This document shows, in pieces, positions 29,598-37,811 of a stretch of 64,000 nucleotides of DNA (position 1 is the first letter of the stretch; every line of letters starts with the position of its first letter). A model generated the notes under the pieces. The model was not told the origin of the DNA, did no database searches, and saw nothing but the letters and a program-made list of their open reading frames with translations. The DNA is from Plastoroseomonas hellenica (GTDB taxonomy: Bacteria; Pseudomonadota; Alphaproteobacteria; Acetobacterales; Acetobacteraceae): the NCBI RefSeq assembly GCF_018129085.1, contig NZ_JAAGBB010000026.1:1-64000 (forward strand), in the 5' to 3' direction. Position numbers and translations under genes: made by a program.

Positions 29598-29683
29598 TCT
29601 CCTCCCCGACATTCGCGCGGGAAGCCTATCACCCCCGCGCGGCCGGCGCTGACGCCGCGGCGCGAAATGCCCTACACACCCGC

Positions 29684-30658
29684 ATGACCATCACCACCCG
29701 CCAGGTGGATCCCGGCGACGCCGATGCCCGGCTCGATCGCTGGTTCCGCCGCCACTACCCCCAGCTTTCCCAGGGCGCGCTGCAGAAGATGCTGCGCACC
29801 GGGCAGATCCGCGTCGACGGCAAGCGCGCCGAGGCCAATAGCCGCCTCACCGCCGGCCAGGAGATCCGCATTCCGCCCTTGCCAGACGCGCCGCCGCCGG
29901 CGATGCGCGGGGAGCGCTTCGTCTCCGAGCATGACGCCAAGGACCTGGTCCAGAGCGTCATCTACCGCGACGACAGCGTCATCGCGATCAACAAGCCCTA
30001 TGGCCTGCCGGTGCAGGGCGGCCCGGGCATCAAGCGCCACCTCGATGGCATGCTCGACGCGCTGCGCTTCGGGTCCGAGCATCGGCCGCACCTCGTGCAT
30101 CGCCTGGATCGCGACACCACCGGGGTGCTGCTGCTGGCGCGCAATCCGCGCGCCGCAGCGAAGCTCGCCAGCGCCTTCCGCTCCCGCGATGCCGAGAAGA
30201 CCTATTGGGCGATCACGGTCGGCCGCCCGGACATCCTGGAAGGCCGCATCGACTTGCCGCTCGACAAGATCGGCGGCCCGCGCGGGGAGCGGGTCACGCC
30301 GGTGGAGGACGGGCAGGGCGTGCACGCGGTCACCTATTACCGCGTCATGGACATGGCCCAGAAGCGCGCCGCCTGGCTGGAGATGCAGCCCCATACCGGC
30401 CGCACCCACCAGCTCCGCGTGCATGCGGCATCCGCCCTCGGCTGCCCGATCCTGGGCGATGGCAAGTACGGGCAGGCGAGCGCCCATATCGAGGGGCTCT
30501 CGGGGCAGCTCCATCTGCACGCGCGGGCCATCACCCTGCCGCACCCGGATGGCGGGACGATCAGCGTCGCGGCGTCGCTGCCGCCGCATATGAAGGCGAG
30601 CTTCGAATTCCTGGGCTTCGACCGGCCGCGGACGCCGAAGCCGAAGCGGAGCGCGTGA
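29684..30658 (+). CDS. rluC: RluC-type 23S rRNA pseudouridine synthase
   Basis: RluA-family enzymes convert uridine to pseudouridine in rRNA. The 324 residues have an N-terminal S4 RNA-binding domain (ARLDRWFRRHYPQLSQGALQ, residues 15-34) and a catalytic domain with LVHRLDRDTTGVLLLARNP, where Asp142 is the catalytic aspartate, and PHTGRTHQLRVHAASALGCP near the end of the domain. The N-terminal S4 domain and the overall order fit RluC better than RluD or RluA, but the exact target positions cannot be proven from sequence. Confidence 0.88.
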   Translation: MTITTRQVDPGDADARLDRWFRRHYPQLSQGALQKMLRTGQIRVDGKRAEANSRLTAGQEIRIPPLPDAPPPAMRGERFVSEHDAKDLVQSVIYRDDSVIAINKPYGLPVQGGPGIKRHLDGMLDALRFGSEHRPHLVHRLDRDTTGVLLLARNPRAAAKLASAFRSRDAEKTYWAITVGRPDILEGRIDLPLDKIGGPRGERVTPVEDGQGVHAVTYYRVMDMAQKRAAWLEMQPHTGRTHQLRVHAASALGCPILGDGKYGQASAHIEGLSGQLHLHARAITLPHPDGGTISVAASLPPHMKASFEFLGFDRPRTPKPKRSA

Positions 30659-30678
30659 GGCTCAATCCGGGCCTGGGC

Positions 30679-31050
30679 TCACCAGCACCCATACTGCGTC
30701 ATGCAGCGCTGGTACTGCGTGAAGCAGCGCTGCATGCAGCCCGCCCGGTCGGTCGGCGTGAAGGCGGGCGCGGCCGGGTTGCTGCTCCAGGTCCCGGGGC
30801 AGGCCACCTGGCAGGAGGACTGCATGCCGAGGCAGCCGTTCGCCAGTTGCGGCGCGCAGCGCTGCGGCCGCTGGCCCTGCTGGGGCCCGGCGGATGGCGC
30901 TGGTGCCATGGGGGCCGGCTGCGCGGGCGCATAGCTGCCGCCCTGCGGCGGCAGCGGCTCCGGCTTCGTACCCCAGCCCTGCGCCAGGGCGGGCACCGCC
31001 CCGGCGACCAACATCAGCGCCAGACCGAGGCGCCGCAGCCATCCCCGCAT
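30679..31050 (-). CDS. Small secreted cysteine-rich protein
   Basis: The 123-residue product starts MRGWLRRLGLALMLVAGAVP with a signal peptide ending PALAQ. A Pro/Gln/Ala-rich linker (residues about 26-63) leads to a C-terminal domain with eight cysteines, including GCLGMQSSCQVACPGTW and AGCMQRCFTQYQRCMTQYGC. Paired helical C-x3-C spacing suggests a disulfide-bonded helical hairpin in the periplasm. Its ATG overlaps the stop of the upstream oxidoreductase gene. No named family is recognised. Confidence 0.7.
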   Translation of the reverse strand: MRGWLRRLGLALMLVAGAVPALAQGWGTKPEPLPPQGGSYAPAQPAPMAPAPSAGPQQGQRPQRCAPQLANGCLGMQSSCQVACPGTWSSNPAAPAFTPTDRAGCMQRCFTQYQRCMTQYGCW

Positions 31051-32069
31051 CAATCCACCTTCACCACGAGCTTGCCGAAATTCGCGCCCTTCAGCAGCCC
31101 GATGAAGGCGGCCGGCATCTTCTCGATACCCTCCACCACATCCTCACGCCAGTGCAACTTTCCGTTTCCGATCCAATCCAGCATCTCGGACCGGAACTGG
31201 CCATAGCGCTGCCAGCCGCTGTCGCTGACGATGAAGCCCTGGATGCGCAGGCGCTTGCGCACCACCGGGCCCAGATTCGGCCCGGCCGGCGCGCCCTTGG
31301 CGTCGGCCCCCGGTGCCTCGTTGTATTGCGAGATCATCCCGCACATCACCATGCGGCCGAAGTCGCGGAAGCGCGGGAAGACCGCCTCCTGTACCGCGCC
31401 GCCCACATTCTCCCAATAGACGTCGATTCCATCCGGGCACGCGGCGTCGAGCTGGGCGTTCAGGTCGCCGCGATGGTCCACCGCCGCGTCGAAGCCGAGC
31501 TCGGTCCGGATGAAGTCGCACTTCGCCTGGCCTCCGGCGATGCCGACCACCCGCGCGCCACGCTGCTTCGCGATCTGCCCGACCACCTGGCCGACGGCGC
31601 CGGAGGCGGCACTCACCACCACGGTCTCACCCGATTTGGGCTGGCCGATATCCTGCAGCCCGACCCAGGCGGTGAGCCCGGGCATGCCGAGCACCCCGAC
31701 ATTGGCCGAAAGCGGCGCCTCCTTCGGATCCACCTTGATCAGCCGCGAACCCGCCACGGCGCTGAACTGCTGCCAGCCGAAGGCATTGGTCACGTGATCG
31801 CCGGGCGCGAAGCGCGGATCGCGGGAGGCGATGACCTCGCCGACCGCCGCGGCCTCCATCACCTCGCCGAGCGCCACCGGCTTGGCATAGGATTTCGCGT
31901 CCGACATGCGGCCGCGCATATAGGGGTCGAGCGAGACGAAACGGTGCCGCACCAGCACCTCGCCTTCGCCGGGTTCCGGCACCGGGCCGGCGCTGATCTC
32001 GAAATCCTCCGGCACCGGGGCGCCGTTCGGGCGGCGCTTCAGCAGCACGCGCAGATTGGTCTCGGCCAT
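31050..32069 (-). CDS. NADP-dependent oxidoreductase (MDR/leukotriene B4 dehydrogenase-like)
   Basis: The 339 residues form a zinc-independent medium-chain reductase of the CurA/PTGR group that reduces activated C=C bonds with NADPH. Visible features are LVRHRFVSLDPYMRGRMSD, the nucleotide site VVSAASGAVGQVVGQIAKQR (AxxGxxG type), VDVYWENVGG-like sequence in GIDVYWENVGGAVQEAVF, and the C-terminal VVEGIEKMPAAFIGLLKGAN FGK region. Length is typical. Its stop shares a base with the start of the cysteine-rich protein gene. Confidence 0.88.
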   Translation of the reverse strand: MAETNLRVLLKRRPNGAPVPEDFEISAGPVPEPGEGEVLVRHRFVSLDPYMRGRMSDAKSYAKPVALGEVMEAAAVGEVIASRDPRFAPGDHVTNAFGWQQFSAVAGSRLIKVDPKEAPLSANVGVLGMPGLTAWVGLQDIGQPKSGETVVVSAASGAVGQVVGQIAKQRGARVVGIAGGQAKCDFIRTELGFDAAVDHRGDLNAQLDAACPDGIDVYWENVGGAVQEAVFPRFRDFGRMVMCGMISQYNEAPGADAKGAPAGPNLGPVVRKRLRIQGFIVSDSGWQRYGQFRSEMLDWIGNGKLHWREDVVEGIEKMPAAFIGLLKGANFGKLVVKVD

Positions 32070-32135
32070 GGGCTGTCTCCTTCTCCTGGGAGCATCCTGA
32101 CGCGGGATGCCGGCGGAGGGGAGAGGGGCCGAGGG

Positions 32136-34157
32136 TCAGGCGTCGCTACGCTTCGCCCGTTCCGCTTCGCGCTGCCAGTCTTCGGTTGTCTTGGCGGTCG
32201 GGCGCGTAGGGCCGGCATAGGGATCGATGCCACCCTCGGTCGCCTCGATCACCCGGCAATCCTCGCACATCTCGAGCACCCGGAGCCGGGCGGGATCGGC
32301 GAACATCCAATGCGCGGCGAGCTTCGCCTTCACCTTCGCGATGCTGCTCGCGGTGCCGAAGGGCTTTTGGCAGCGCAAGCAGTGGAAGGGCGCCTCCTCC
32401 TTCACCACCACCGGCTGGCGCGCCTCGGGCGTGAAATTGAGCCGCGGCTCCAGCGTGATCACTTTCTCCGGGCAGGTCGCGGCGCAGAGGCCGCATTGCA
32501 CGCAGGCATCCTCGAGGAAGCGGAGCTGCGGCGCCTCCGGATTGGCGCTGAAGGCGCCGGTCGGGCAGACGCTGGTGCAGGCGAGGCAGAGCGTGCAGCC
32601 ATCGGCCGCGACCCGCGCCACGCCGAAGGGCGCCTGCGCCGGCATCGGCACGGTGGTGGCGGTGCCGCCGGAGGCCCGGTGCAGCGCCGATAACCCGGCG
32701 CGCAGGATCTCGCGCGGCGCGCCCATCGGCAGGAAGCTCTCCGGCGCATGCGCGTATCCCATGCGCGGCAGCGCAGACAGCGTCTCGCCCAGGGTGAAGG
32801 GATCATCCGTCTCGATTGCGGCCACCCGCGGCACCGGCTGCTCCAGCCCCAACCCGCCGAGGGCGGCGGCTGCATAGTCGATCGTGCGGAACAGCCCGTC
32901 GCTGCCATGCGGGCGCTTTGCCGGCAGCAGCAGGCGCACCGCGCCGGCGCCCCAGGCCAAGGCGCCGACGATCAGCCCGAGATCGACCGCCGTCACCTCG
33001 TTCACGCGCAGCGGCAGCACCGTCGCCGGCAGCCCGTCGCCATGCCGCGCCAGCGCATCCAGCAGGGGCTCGCCCTGCGCCGCATCGTGCAGCAGCAGCA
33101 CGGCGTCGCGCCCGCCCGCCTCGGTGTAGGCCAACAGCATGCGGCGGATGCGGCCTGCCATCGCATCCGAGGGCGGCAGCGCGTATTGCGCGGCACCGGT
33201 CGGGCAGACCGCGGCACAGGCGCCGCAGCCGGCGCAGATCTCGGCGCTGATCGCGACGCTGTCCTTGCCCGGCGTGATCGCACCGGTCGGGCAGAGGTCG
33301 AGGCAGCGCGTGCAGCCGGTCCGCCGGTTGCGGCTATGCGCGCAGAGCCCGGCCTCGAAGGCGATGAAGCGCGGCTTGTCGAAGCTGCCGACCAGCTCGC
33401 CGGCTTCGCGCGCGATGCGCGCCGCGGCGGCGGCATCGCCGGGATCGGCGCGCAGGTAGCCCTGCCGCGTCTCATGGAACAGCGGCGCCTCGCCGCTGAT
33501 GTCGATGACGATATCGCAGCGGCTCCGCGCACCGTCGCGCGCCGGCCCCCAGGCATAGGCATCGCGGGAGGAGGGGCGCGGCATCGCATAGCCATCGACC
33601 GCCAGATCGAAATTGCCGAGCCAGCCGGTCGCCGTCCGCACGCGCCCGCGCAGCACGGGATACTCAGTGGTGGGGCGTGGCGGCACCGGCTCCGCGCCGG
33701 TCAGCAGCACCGTGAGGTCGAGCCGGTCCTTCAACGTCTCCGCCAGATCCAGCGCCGCCGCATCGCGGCCGAGGATCAGCGCCACGCCCTCGCTGGTCAG
33801 CGGCGTCAGCGGCACCGTTGGCATGGGTTCGGCGGCGGCGGCCAGGATCGCCGCCATCTTGGGCCCGGCGCGTTTCGCGTCGCGCGACCAGCCGGCATGC
33901 TCCCGTACATTGGCGAAGATCAGCGGCAGGTCGCTGCCGGCATCCTCCGCTGCCTCCCGGAACAGGGGCGCCTGCGCGGTGCAGGCGACGGTGATCGGCC
34001 GGCCCTCCGCCAGGGCGGCCGTGAAGCGCTCCATCTGCCCGAGGCAGAGTTGTTCCGCCGTGCGCAGCGCACCGCCGCAGCCGCGCGCGATCGCGCCTGC
34101 GTCCAGCGGCATCGTATCCTCGCAACTGCACACGAACACGGTCCGCGCTTCGGCCAT
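32136..34157 (-). CDS. Multi-cluster 4Fe-4S protein of the formate dehydrogenase locus
   Basis: The 673-residue product holds four ferredoxin-type motifs: CTRCLDLCP near residue 282, CAGCGACAAVCP near 310, CTLCLACTSVCP near 525 and CVQCGLCAATCP near 555. A zinc-ribbon-like pair, CLRC near 594 and CEDC near 633, lies at the C-terminus. Additional cysteines occur at the N-terminus (VFVCSCEDTMPLDA). No signal peptide is visible, so it should be cytoplasmic, perhaps moving electrons to or from a maturation step. It is divergent from the accessory module of the formate dehydrogenase operon. Related proteins are known next to such loci; the function is not established. Confidence 0.85.
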   Translation of the reverse strand: MAEARTVFVCSCEDTMPLDAGAIARGCGGALRTAEQLCLGQMERFTAALAEGRPITVACTAQAPLFREAAEDAGSDLPLIFANVREHAGWSRDAKRAGPKMAAILAAAAEPMPTVPLTPLTSEGVALILGRDAAALDLAETLKDRLDLTVLLTGAEPVPPRPTTEYPVLRGRVRTATGWLGNFDLAVDGYAMPRPSSRDAYAWGPARDGARSRCDIVIDISGEAPLFHETRQGYLRADPGDAAAAARIAREAGELVGSFDKPRFIAFEAGLCAHSRNRRTGCTRCLDLCPTGAITPGKDSVAISAEICAGCGACAAVCPTGAAQYALPPSDAMAGRIRRMLLAYTEAGGRDAVLLLHDAAQGEPLLDALARHGDGLPATVLPLRVNEVTAVDLGLIVGALAWGAGAVRLLLPAKRPHGSDGLFRTIDYAAAALGGLGLEQPVPRVAAIETDDPFTLGETLSALPRMGYAHAPESFLPMGAPREILRAGLSALHRASGGTATTVPMPAQAPFGVARVAADGCTLCLACTSVCPTGAFSANPEAPQLRFLEDACVQCGLCAATCPEKVITLEPRLNFTPEARQPVVVKEEAPFHCLRCQKPFGTASSIAKVKAKLAAHWMFADPARLRVLEMCEDCRVIEATEGGIDPYAGPTRPTAKTTEDWQREAERAKRSDA

Positions 34158-34229
34158 CCCGCTTCCCCAAGCCCCCGATAGGGCCATATAGGACCCACTG
34201 CTTCGTGTTGCGAGAGAGGACACGCCCGC
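34158..34229. promoter_or_regulatory. Divergent promoter region of the formate dehydrogenase accessory module
   Basis: Only 72 nt separate the divergent iron-sulfur protein gene and the ligase-like gene. An A/T-rich ccatatagga (around 34187-34196) is the only patch that could hold a -10 element. An agagagga ribosome binding site precedes the TTG start of the plus-strand gene. No operator palindrome is obvious. Confidence 0.4.
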
Positions 34230-34937
34230 TTGCCGTCCGGCCTGCCCGAGCTGCCGCCCGTCTTCGATCCCATCCTGCACCTGCGGGAAGGGCAGGATGC
34301 GATGCGCCGCGCCATCGCCCTGGCGCCGGAGAAGGGCGCCGGCTGCCTGGTCTGGGTGAGCGCGCTGGAGCGGGTGGAAGCGGCCGTGGTGCTGGAGCCG
34401 GAGCAGATCCTGCTGGCCGCGCGCCCGGCTTTGCTCTGCGCCGCCAATGCGCTCGGCGATGCGCTGGTGGCACTCGGCGCGCCGGAGATCCCGGTCACCA
34501 TCCGCTGGCCGGCGACCCTGCTGATGAACGGCGCGGAGGTCGCGGCGCTGCGCCTGGCCGCCCCCGATGCGGCGGAAGAGAATGCGGTGCCGGACTGGCT
34601 GGTCGCCGGCTTCGCCCTGCGCCTGGCCTTTCCGCCCGCCCATGAAGCCGGCCGCACGCCGGATCGCACGGCGCTGCAGGAGGAAGGCTATGACGACACC
34701 ACGGCCGCCGATGTCGTCGCCGCCTGGGCGCGACACCTGATGGCGAATTTTGCCGAGTGGCAAGGACCCGACGGCACCCGCCGCCTGGCGGAGAAATACC
34801 TGGCCCGGCTGGAGCATGCGCCCTGGCAGGAGGGCGCCCGGCGCGGCATCGATCCGGTCTCCGGCGATCTGGTCCTGGAACGTGACGGCCAGCGCGAGCG
34901 CATCCCGCTCGCCGCCGCGCTGGAGCTGGCGGCATGA
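34230..34937 (+). CDS. Biotin/lipoate protein ligase-like protein (DUF4444 type) lacking the usual lysines
   Basis: The 235 residues resemble the biotin/lipoate A/B protein ligase family, which normally attaches lipoate or biotin to a lysine of a target protein. Recognisable are LVWVSALERVEAAVVLEPEQ, IPVTIRWPATLLMNGAEVAA and VPDWLVAGFALRLAF. However the positions that carry the catalytic lysines in BirA or LplA (KWPND and the K of the following KxxG) read RWPAT and GAEVAA here, so conventional acyl transfer is doubtful. The start is a TTG with agagagga 10 nt upstream. It overlaps the next gene by 4 nt and is the first gene of the accessory module. Confidence 0.75.
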   Translation: MPSGLPELPPVFDPILHLREGQDAMRRAIALAPEKGAGCLVWVSALERVEAAVVLEPEQILLAARPALLCAANALGDALVALGAPEIPVTIRWPATLLMNGAEVAALRLAAPDAAEENAVPDWLVAGFALRLAFPPAHEAGRTPDRTALQEEGYDDTTAADVVAAWARHLMANFAEWQGPDGTRRLAEKYLARLEHAPWQEGARRGIDPVSGDLVLERDGQRERIPLAAALELAA

Positions 34938-35473
34938 CGAAGCTGCCGCGCACGCTCCGCCTCGATGCCTCCGATGCCGTGGTCTTCGATCGCGCCGCGG
35001 CGCCCGGCGAATGGGCCGTGCCGGGCGGCTTCCATTTCTGGGACGACGACCTGGAAGCGCTGGCGGGCAAGCGCCGCCAGGCTTTCCGCGGCGGCTTCCT
35101 CGGCCTCGCCTCCTTCGGCTGGTCGACGCTGGTCGAGGTCGCCGAGGCGACGCCGGCGGAGCGCGAGGCGGCGCTGGCCGCGCTGGCGCGGCATATCCGC
35201 GACGCCTTCGGCGCCCCGGACGCCGCCGCCGCCCGCGCCGCGGCCGAGGAGGAGATCGCCTTCGCGGAGAGCCTCTGCGAACATCCGCCCGGCACCGTCA
35301 TCGCGGTCGCGCGCAGCGTGGAGGATGGCGCGACGCGGGAACGCTTCCGCACCCTGCATCGCCGCCCCGCCGACCGCAACGCGCTGCCGGTCTTCAGCAT
35401 CGTCGCGACCGAGGGCGAGGAGGACGCGCCCGAACATCCCGACCTCACGCGCCTCGCAGAGGAGCCGCGCTGA
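34934..35473 (+). CDS. DUF6505-type protein of formate dehydrogenase loci
   Basis: The 179-residue product has no signal peptide or membrane segment. It opens MTKLPRTLRLDASDAVVFDR, followed by EWAVPGGFHFWDDDLEALAG and an Ala-rich helix RAAAEEEIAFAESLCEH, then a strand-rich end FRTLHRRPADRNALPVFSIV. This order and position between the ligase-like gene and the next gene match the uncharacterised family I know as DUF6505 from similar loci. Function is unknown. Both ends overlap neighbours (4 nt and 1 nt), so it is probably translated in step with them. Confidence 0.7.
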   Translation: MTKLPRTLRLDASDAVVFDRAAAPGEWAVPGGFHFWDDDLEALAGKRRQAFRGGFLGLASFGWSTLVEVAEATPAEREAALAALARHIRDAFGAPDAAAARAAAEEEIAFAESLCEHPPGTVIAVARSVEDGATRERFRTLHRRPADRNALPVFSIVATEGEEDAPEHPDLTRLAEEPR

Positions 35474-36510
35474 TGGATGCGCTGATCCCCGGCGATTTCT
35501 GGGTCGCCTCCGGCCATCACCTCTGCGACCGCGACGCGGCGGGGCGGCTGGTGGCGACCGACGATCTCTGGCGCGCCTTCCTCGCGCGCCCGGAGCTGCT
35601 GCCGCCGGAGGAGGCCTGCGCCGCCGAGCGCGCCCTGTTCGATGGCCTGCGCGACACCCCGCTGCGGGCGGTGCCGCCCACCGAGATCGCCGCCATCGCG
35701 GATGCCGATGCGCGCGAGAATTGGCAGGTCTTCCTGGGCTTCCGCGACCGCGTCGCCCAGCATCCGACGCTCGAGGCGGCCTGGATCGCGCTGTTTCGGG
35801 CGGGCGTGTCGGGCATCCCGCCGATTTTCCTGCAAATGCTGACTCACCTCGTCGCACGCGCCGCACTGGACGGCGTCGGCGACCCCTTCACCCTCCGCGC
35901 CGGGGAGCTGCTGTTCCGCACCCAGCGCGTCGCCATCCACCAGGGCGCCATGCTGCTGGCCGATGAGGAGGTGCTGGAGATGCGCGCCGCCGATGGCGGC
36001 TTCGGGGCGCTCGGGCAATTGATGGTCGAAGCCGGCGCGCCGCCGCGCGAGGTGGAGCTCGACGTGCTGTCGGAAGCGAATGGCCCCGCCTATGCCGGAC
36101 GCTCCGACGCGCATGACATGGCGCTCGACATCGCCGAGAACCGCCCTGGCCAGCATGGCCTCGCCCGCGCGCTGGAACGCTTCATCCTGCACGTCTTCGG
36201 GGAGGCGGTGACGATCCGCGCCGTGCCGGTGATCGAGGACCGGGACTGGAACTGGCATGTCGGCCTGGATGCCGAGGCGACGGCGATCGCCAACGACCTC
36301 TGGCATGGGAAGAAGGTGAAGCAGGCGCGGCTGGCGCGCATCCTCTGGCTCGGCGTGCTGGAATTCGCCGACCGGTCGCGGGTGCTGCCGCGCGTGGCGG
36401 GCAAGCCGATCTATCTCGCGCTCGCGATGGATGCCGCGAACCGGCTGCGCCTGAAGCCGCAGAACCTGGTCGCCGGCCTGCCGCTGATCGCGCGGGAGCA
36501 GGCGGCATGA
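35473..36510 (+). CDS. DUF6352-type protein of formate dehydrogenase loci
   Basis: The 345-residue product starts MDALIPGDFWVASGHHLCDR and seems to be soluble and mostly helical. Distinctive stretches are ARENWQVFLGFRDRVAQHPT, DPFTLRAGELLFRTQRVAIH and RDWNWHVGLDAEATAIANDL, then FADRSRVLPRVAGKPIYLAL. The context matches the family I know as DUF6352. Conserved His, Asp and Trp residues (HVGLDAEA, WNWHVG) could bind a ligand, but nothing is proven. Its stop overlaps the DUF3305 start by 4 nt. Confidence 0.7.
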   Translation: MDALIPGDFWVASGHHLCDRDAAGRLVATDDLWRAFLARPELLPPEEACAAERALFDGLRDTPLRAVPPTEIAAIADADARENWQVFLGFRDRVAQHPTLEAAWIALFRAGVSGIPPIFLQMLTHLVARAALDGVGDPFTLRAGELLFRTQRVAIHQGAMLLADEEVLEMRAADGGFGALGQLMVEAGAPPREVELDVLSEANGPAYAGRSDAHDMALDIAENRPGQHGLARALERFILHVFGEAVTIRAVPVIEDRDWNWHVGLDAEATAIANDLWHGKKVKQARLARILWLGVLEFADRSRVLPRVAGKPIYLALAMDAANRLRLKPQNLVAGLPLIAREQAA

Positions 36511-37037
36511 CGCTTGTCATCCCCGGCACCATGCATTGGCCCGTCACGGTGATCGTCGAGCGCCGGCGCGGCGTCACGCCCTGGCAGGACTGGGTCTGGC
36601 GCGCGGTCGGCGTGCAGGAGGATGCGCCGGCGCTGCCCGACTGGACGCTGCTCCGCGACGATGGCGACCGCGCCCTGTTCCATGCCGGCACTGCGGAGCT
36701 GGCGCTCTATCCGACCGACACCACGAATTATCTGCACAACCTGCAGGCCGAGCTGCCGCGCCTCTGGGTGGTGCTGCGGCAAGGCGAGAGCCCGACCGGC
36801 CTTGTTCTGCACACCGCGACCGTCGATGCCGGGGAAGCGCATCTTTACACCGACAGCGGCTCCGACATCGTCGAGGCGCTGCCGATGCCGGCGGCGCTGC
36901 GTGACCGGGTGGAAGCTTTCGTGGCACAGCACCATGTCGAACGCGCGTTCCACAAGCGGAAGCGCGACCGGCAGGACACCGACTCCCTCGGGCTCCGTCC
37001 CGGCGGCCGCCGCATGGAGGAAGACGAGGATGAGTGA
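36507..37037 (+). CDS. DUF3305-family protein
   Basis: The 176 residues match DUF3305, an uncharacterised family found with formate dehydrogenases. Features are MHWPVTVIVERRRGVTPWQD, FHAGTAELALYPTDTTNYLH, LPRLWVVLRQGESPTGLVLH and FVAQHHVERAFHKRKRDRQD. It has no export signal. The strongly charged tail ends in EEDEDE. It overlaps DUF6352 upstream and DUF3306 downstream (8 nt), in the usual 3305-3306 order. Confidence 0.82.
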   Translation: MTLVIPGTMHWPVTVIVERRRGVTPWQDWVWRAVGVQEDAPALPDWTLLRDDGDRALFHAGTAELALYPTDTTNYLHNLQAELPRLWVVLRQGESPTGLVLHTATVDAGEAHLYTDSGSDIVEALPMPAALRDRVEAFVAQHHVERAFHKRKRDRQDTDSLGLRPGGRRMEEDEDE

Positions 37038-37638
37038 GGGAGGCTTCCTCTCCCGCTGGTCCCGGCGCAAGCAGGCGATCGCGCGCGGCGAGGCCCCCGT
37101 CGAGCCCGCACCGCCGGAAGCCGCCGCGCCGGTCGCCGCGCTGCCGGACGATGCGCCTGTCGCCGAGCCGGCAGAGGAGGAACCCTTCGACATCGCCTCG
37201 CTGCCATCGATCGAGAGCCTGACGGCGGAGAGCGACATCTCCGGCTTCCTCGCCCGCGGCGTGCCGCAGATCCTGAAGCGTCAGGCGCTGCGGCGCATCT
37301 GGTCACTGGATACCGGCATCCGTGATTTCGTCGGCCCGGCCGATTATGCCTGGGACTTCAACGCGCCCGATGGCGTGCCCGGCTTTTCCCTGGACCTGCC
37401 GGGCGACGTGGGGAAGCTGCTGGCCCAGGCGATCGGCGCACCGCCTGAGCCTGAAGCGCCGGCGGCAGCCGAAACGCCCTCCATGCCCGACGTCCCGCCG
37501 GCCGAGGTTGAGGAACCGCAGCCTGCACCGCCGCTGCACCTGGCGGAGGCGGCGCCTGACACGGGCATCGATACGGTGTCGGCGGAACCCGATCCGGTGC
37601 CGCGCCCGCGGCGGCATGGTTCCGCAATGCCATCCTGA
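37030..37638 (+). CDS. DUF3306-family protein
   Basis: The 202 residues start MSEGGFLSRWSRRKQAIARG, the typical DUF3306 opening, then an acidic/Ala-Pro-rich linker, the core IESLTAESDISGFLARGVPQ and LKRQALRRIWSLDTGIRDFV, and GPADYAWDFNAPDGVPGFSL. A variable Pro/Glu-rich tail follows. The family is uncharacterised and always near formate dehydrogenase genes. The start lies inside the end of DUF3305. A perfect palindrome begins 3 nt after the stop. Confidence 0.85.
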   Translation: MSEGGFLSRWSRRKQAIARGEAPVEPAPPEAAAPVAALPDDAPVAEPAEEEPFDIASLPSIESLTAESDISGFLARGVPQILKRQALRRIWSLDTGIRDFVGPADYAWDFNAPDGVPGFSLDLPGDVGKLLAQAIGAPPEPEAPAAAETPSMPDVPPAEVEEPQPAPPLHLAEAAPDTGIDTVSAEPDPVPRPRRHGSAMPS

Positions 37639-37640
37639 AG

Positions 37641-37657
37641 TTGCGAAGCGTTCGCAA
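37641..37657. promoter_or_regulatory. Palindrome TTGCGAA-gcg-TTCGCAA
   Basis: A perfect 7-bp inverted repeat with a 3-nt centre lies just after the DUF3306 stop and about 170 nt before the chaperone gene. Without a T tract it looks more like an operator than a terminator. It may control a promoter for the torD-fdh genes separately from the accessory module. Confidence 0.45.
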
Positions 37658-37811
37658 GTAACGCGACCCATGCTCTGCATGCACTTTCCGGCGCGCAACT
37701 TTCTTGAGCTTCCCTGGTGTTTATGTGATGACAGGAGGGAAGTCCGACCAAGATGATCGGATACGGAAGAGGCAGGCTCGCCGGGGCATGGAAGAGCTGC
37801 CGGGACAAGGG

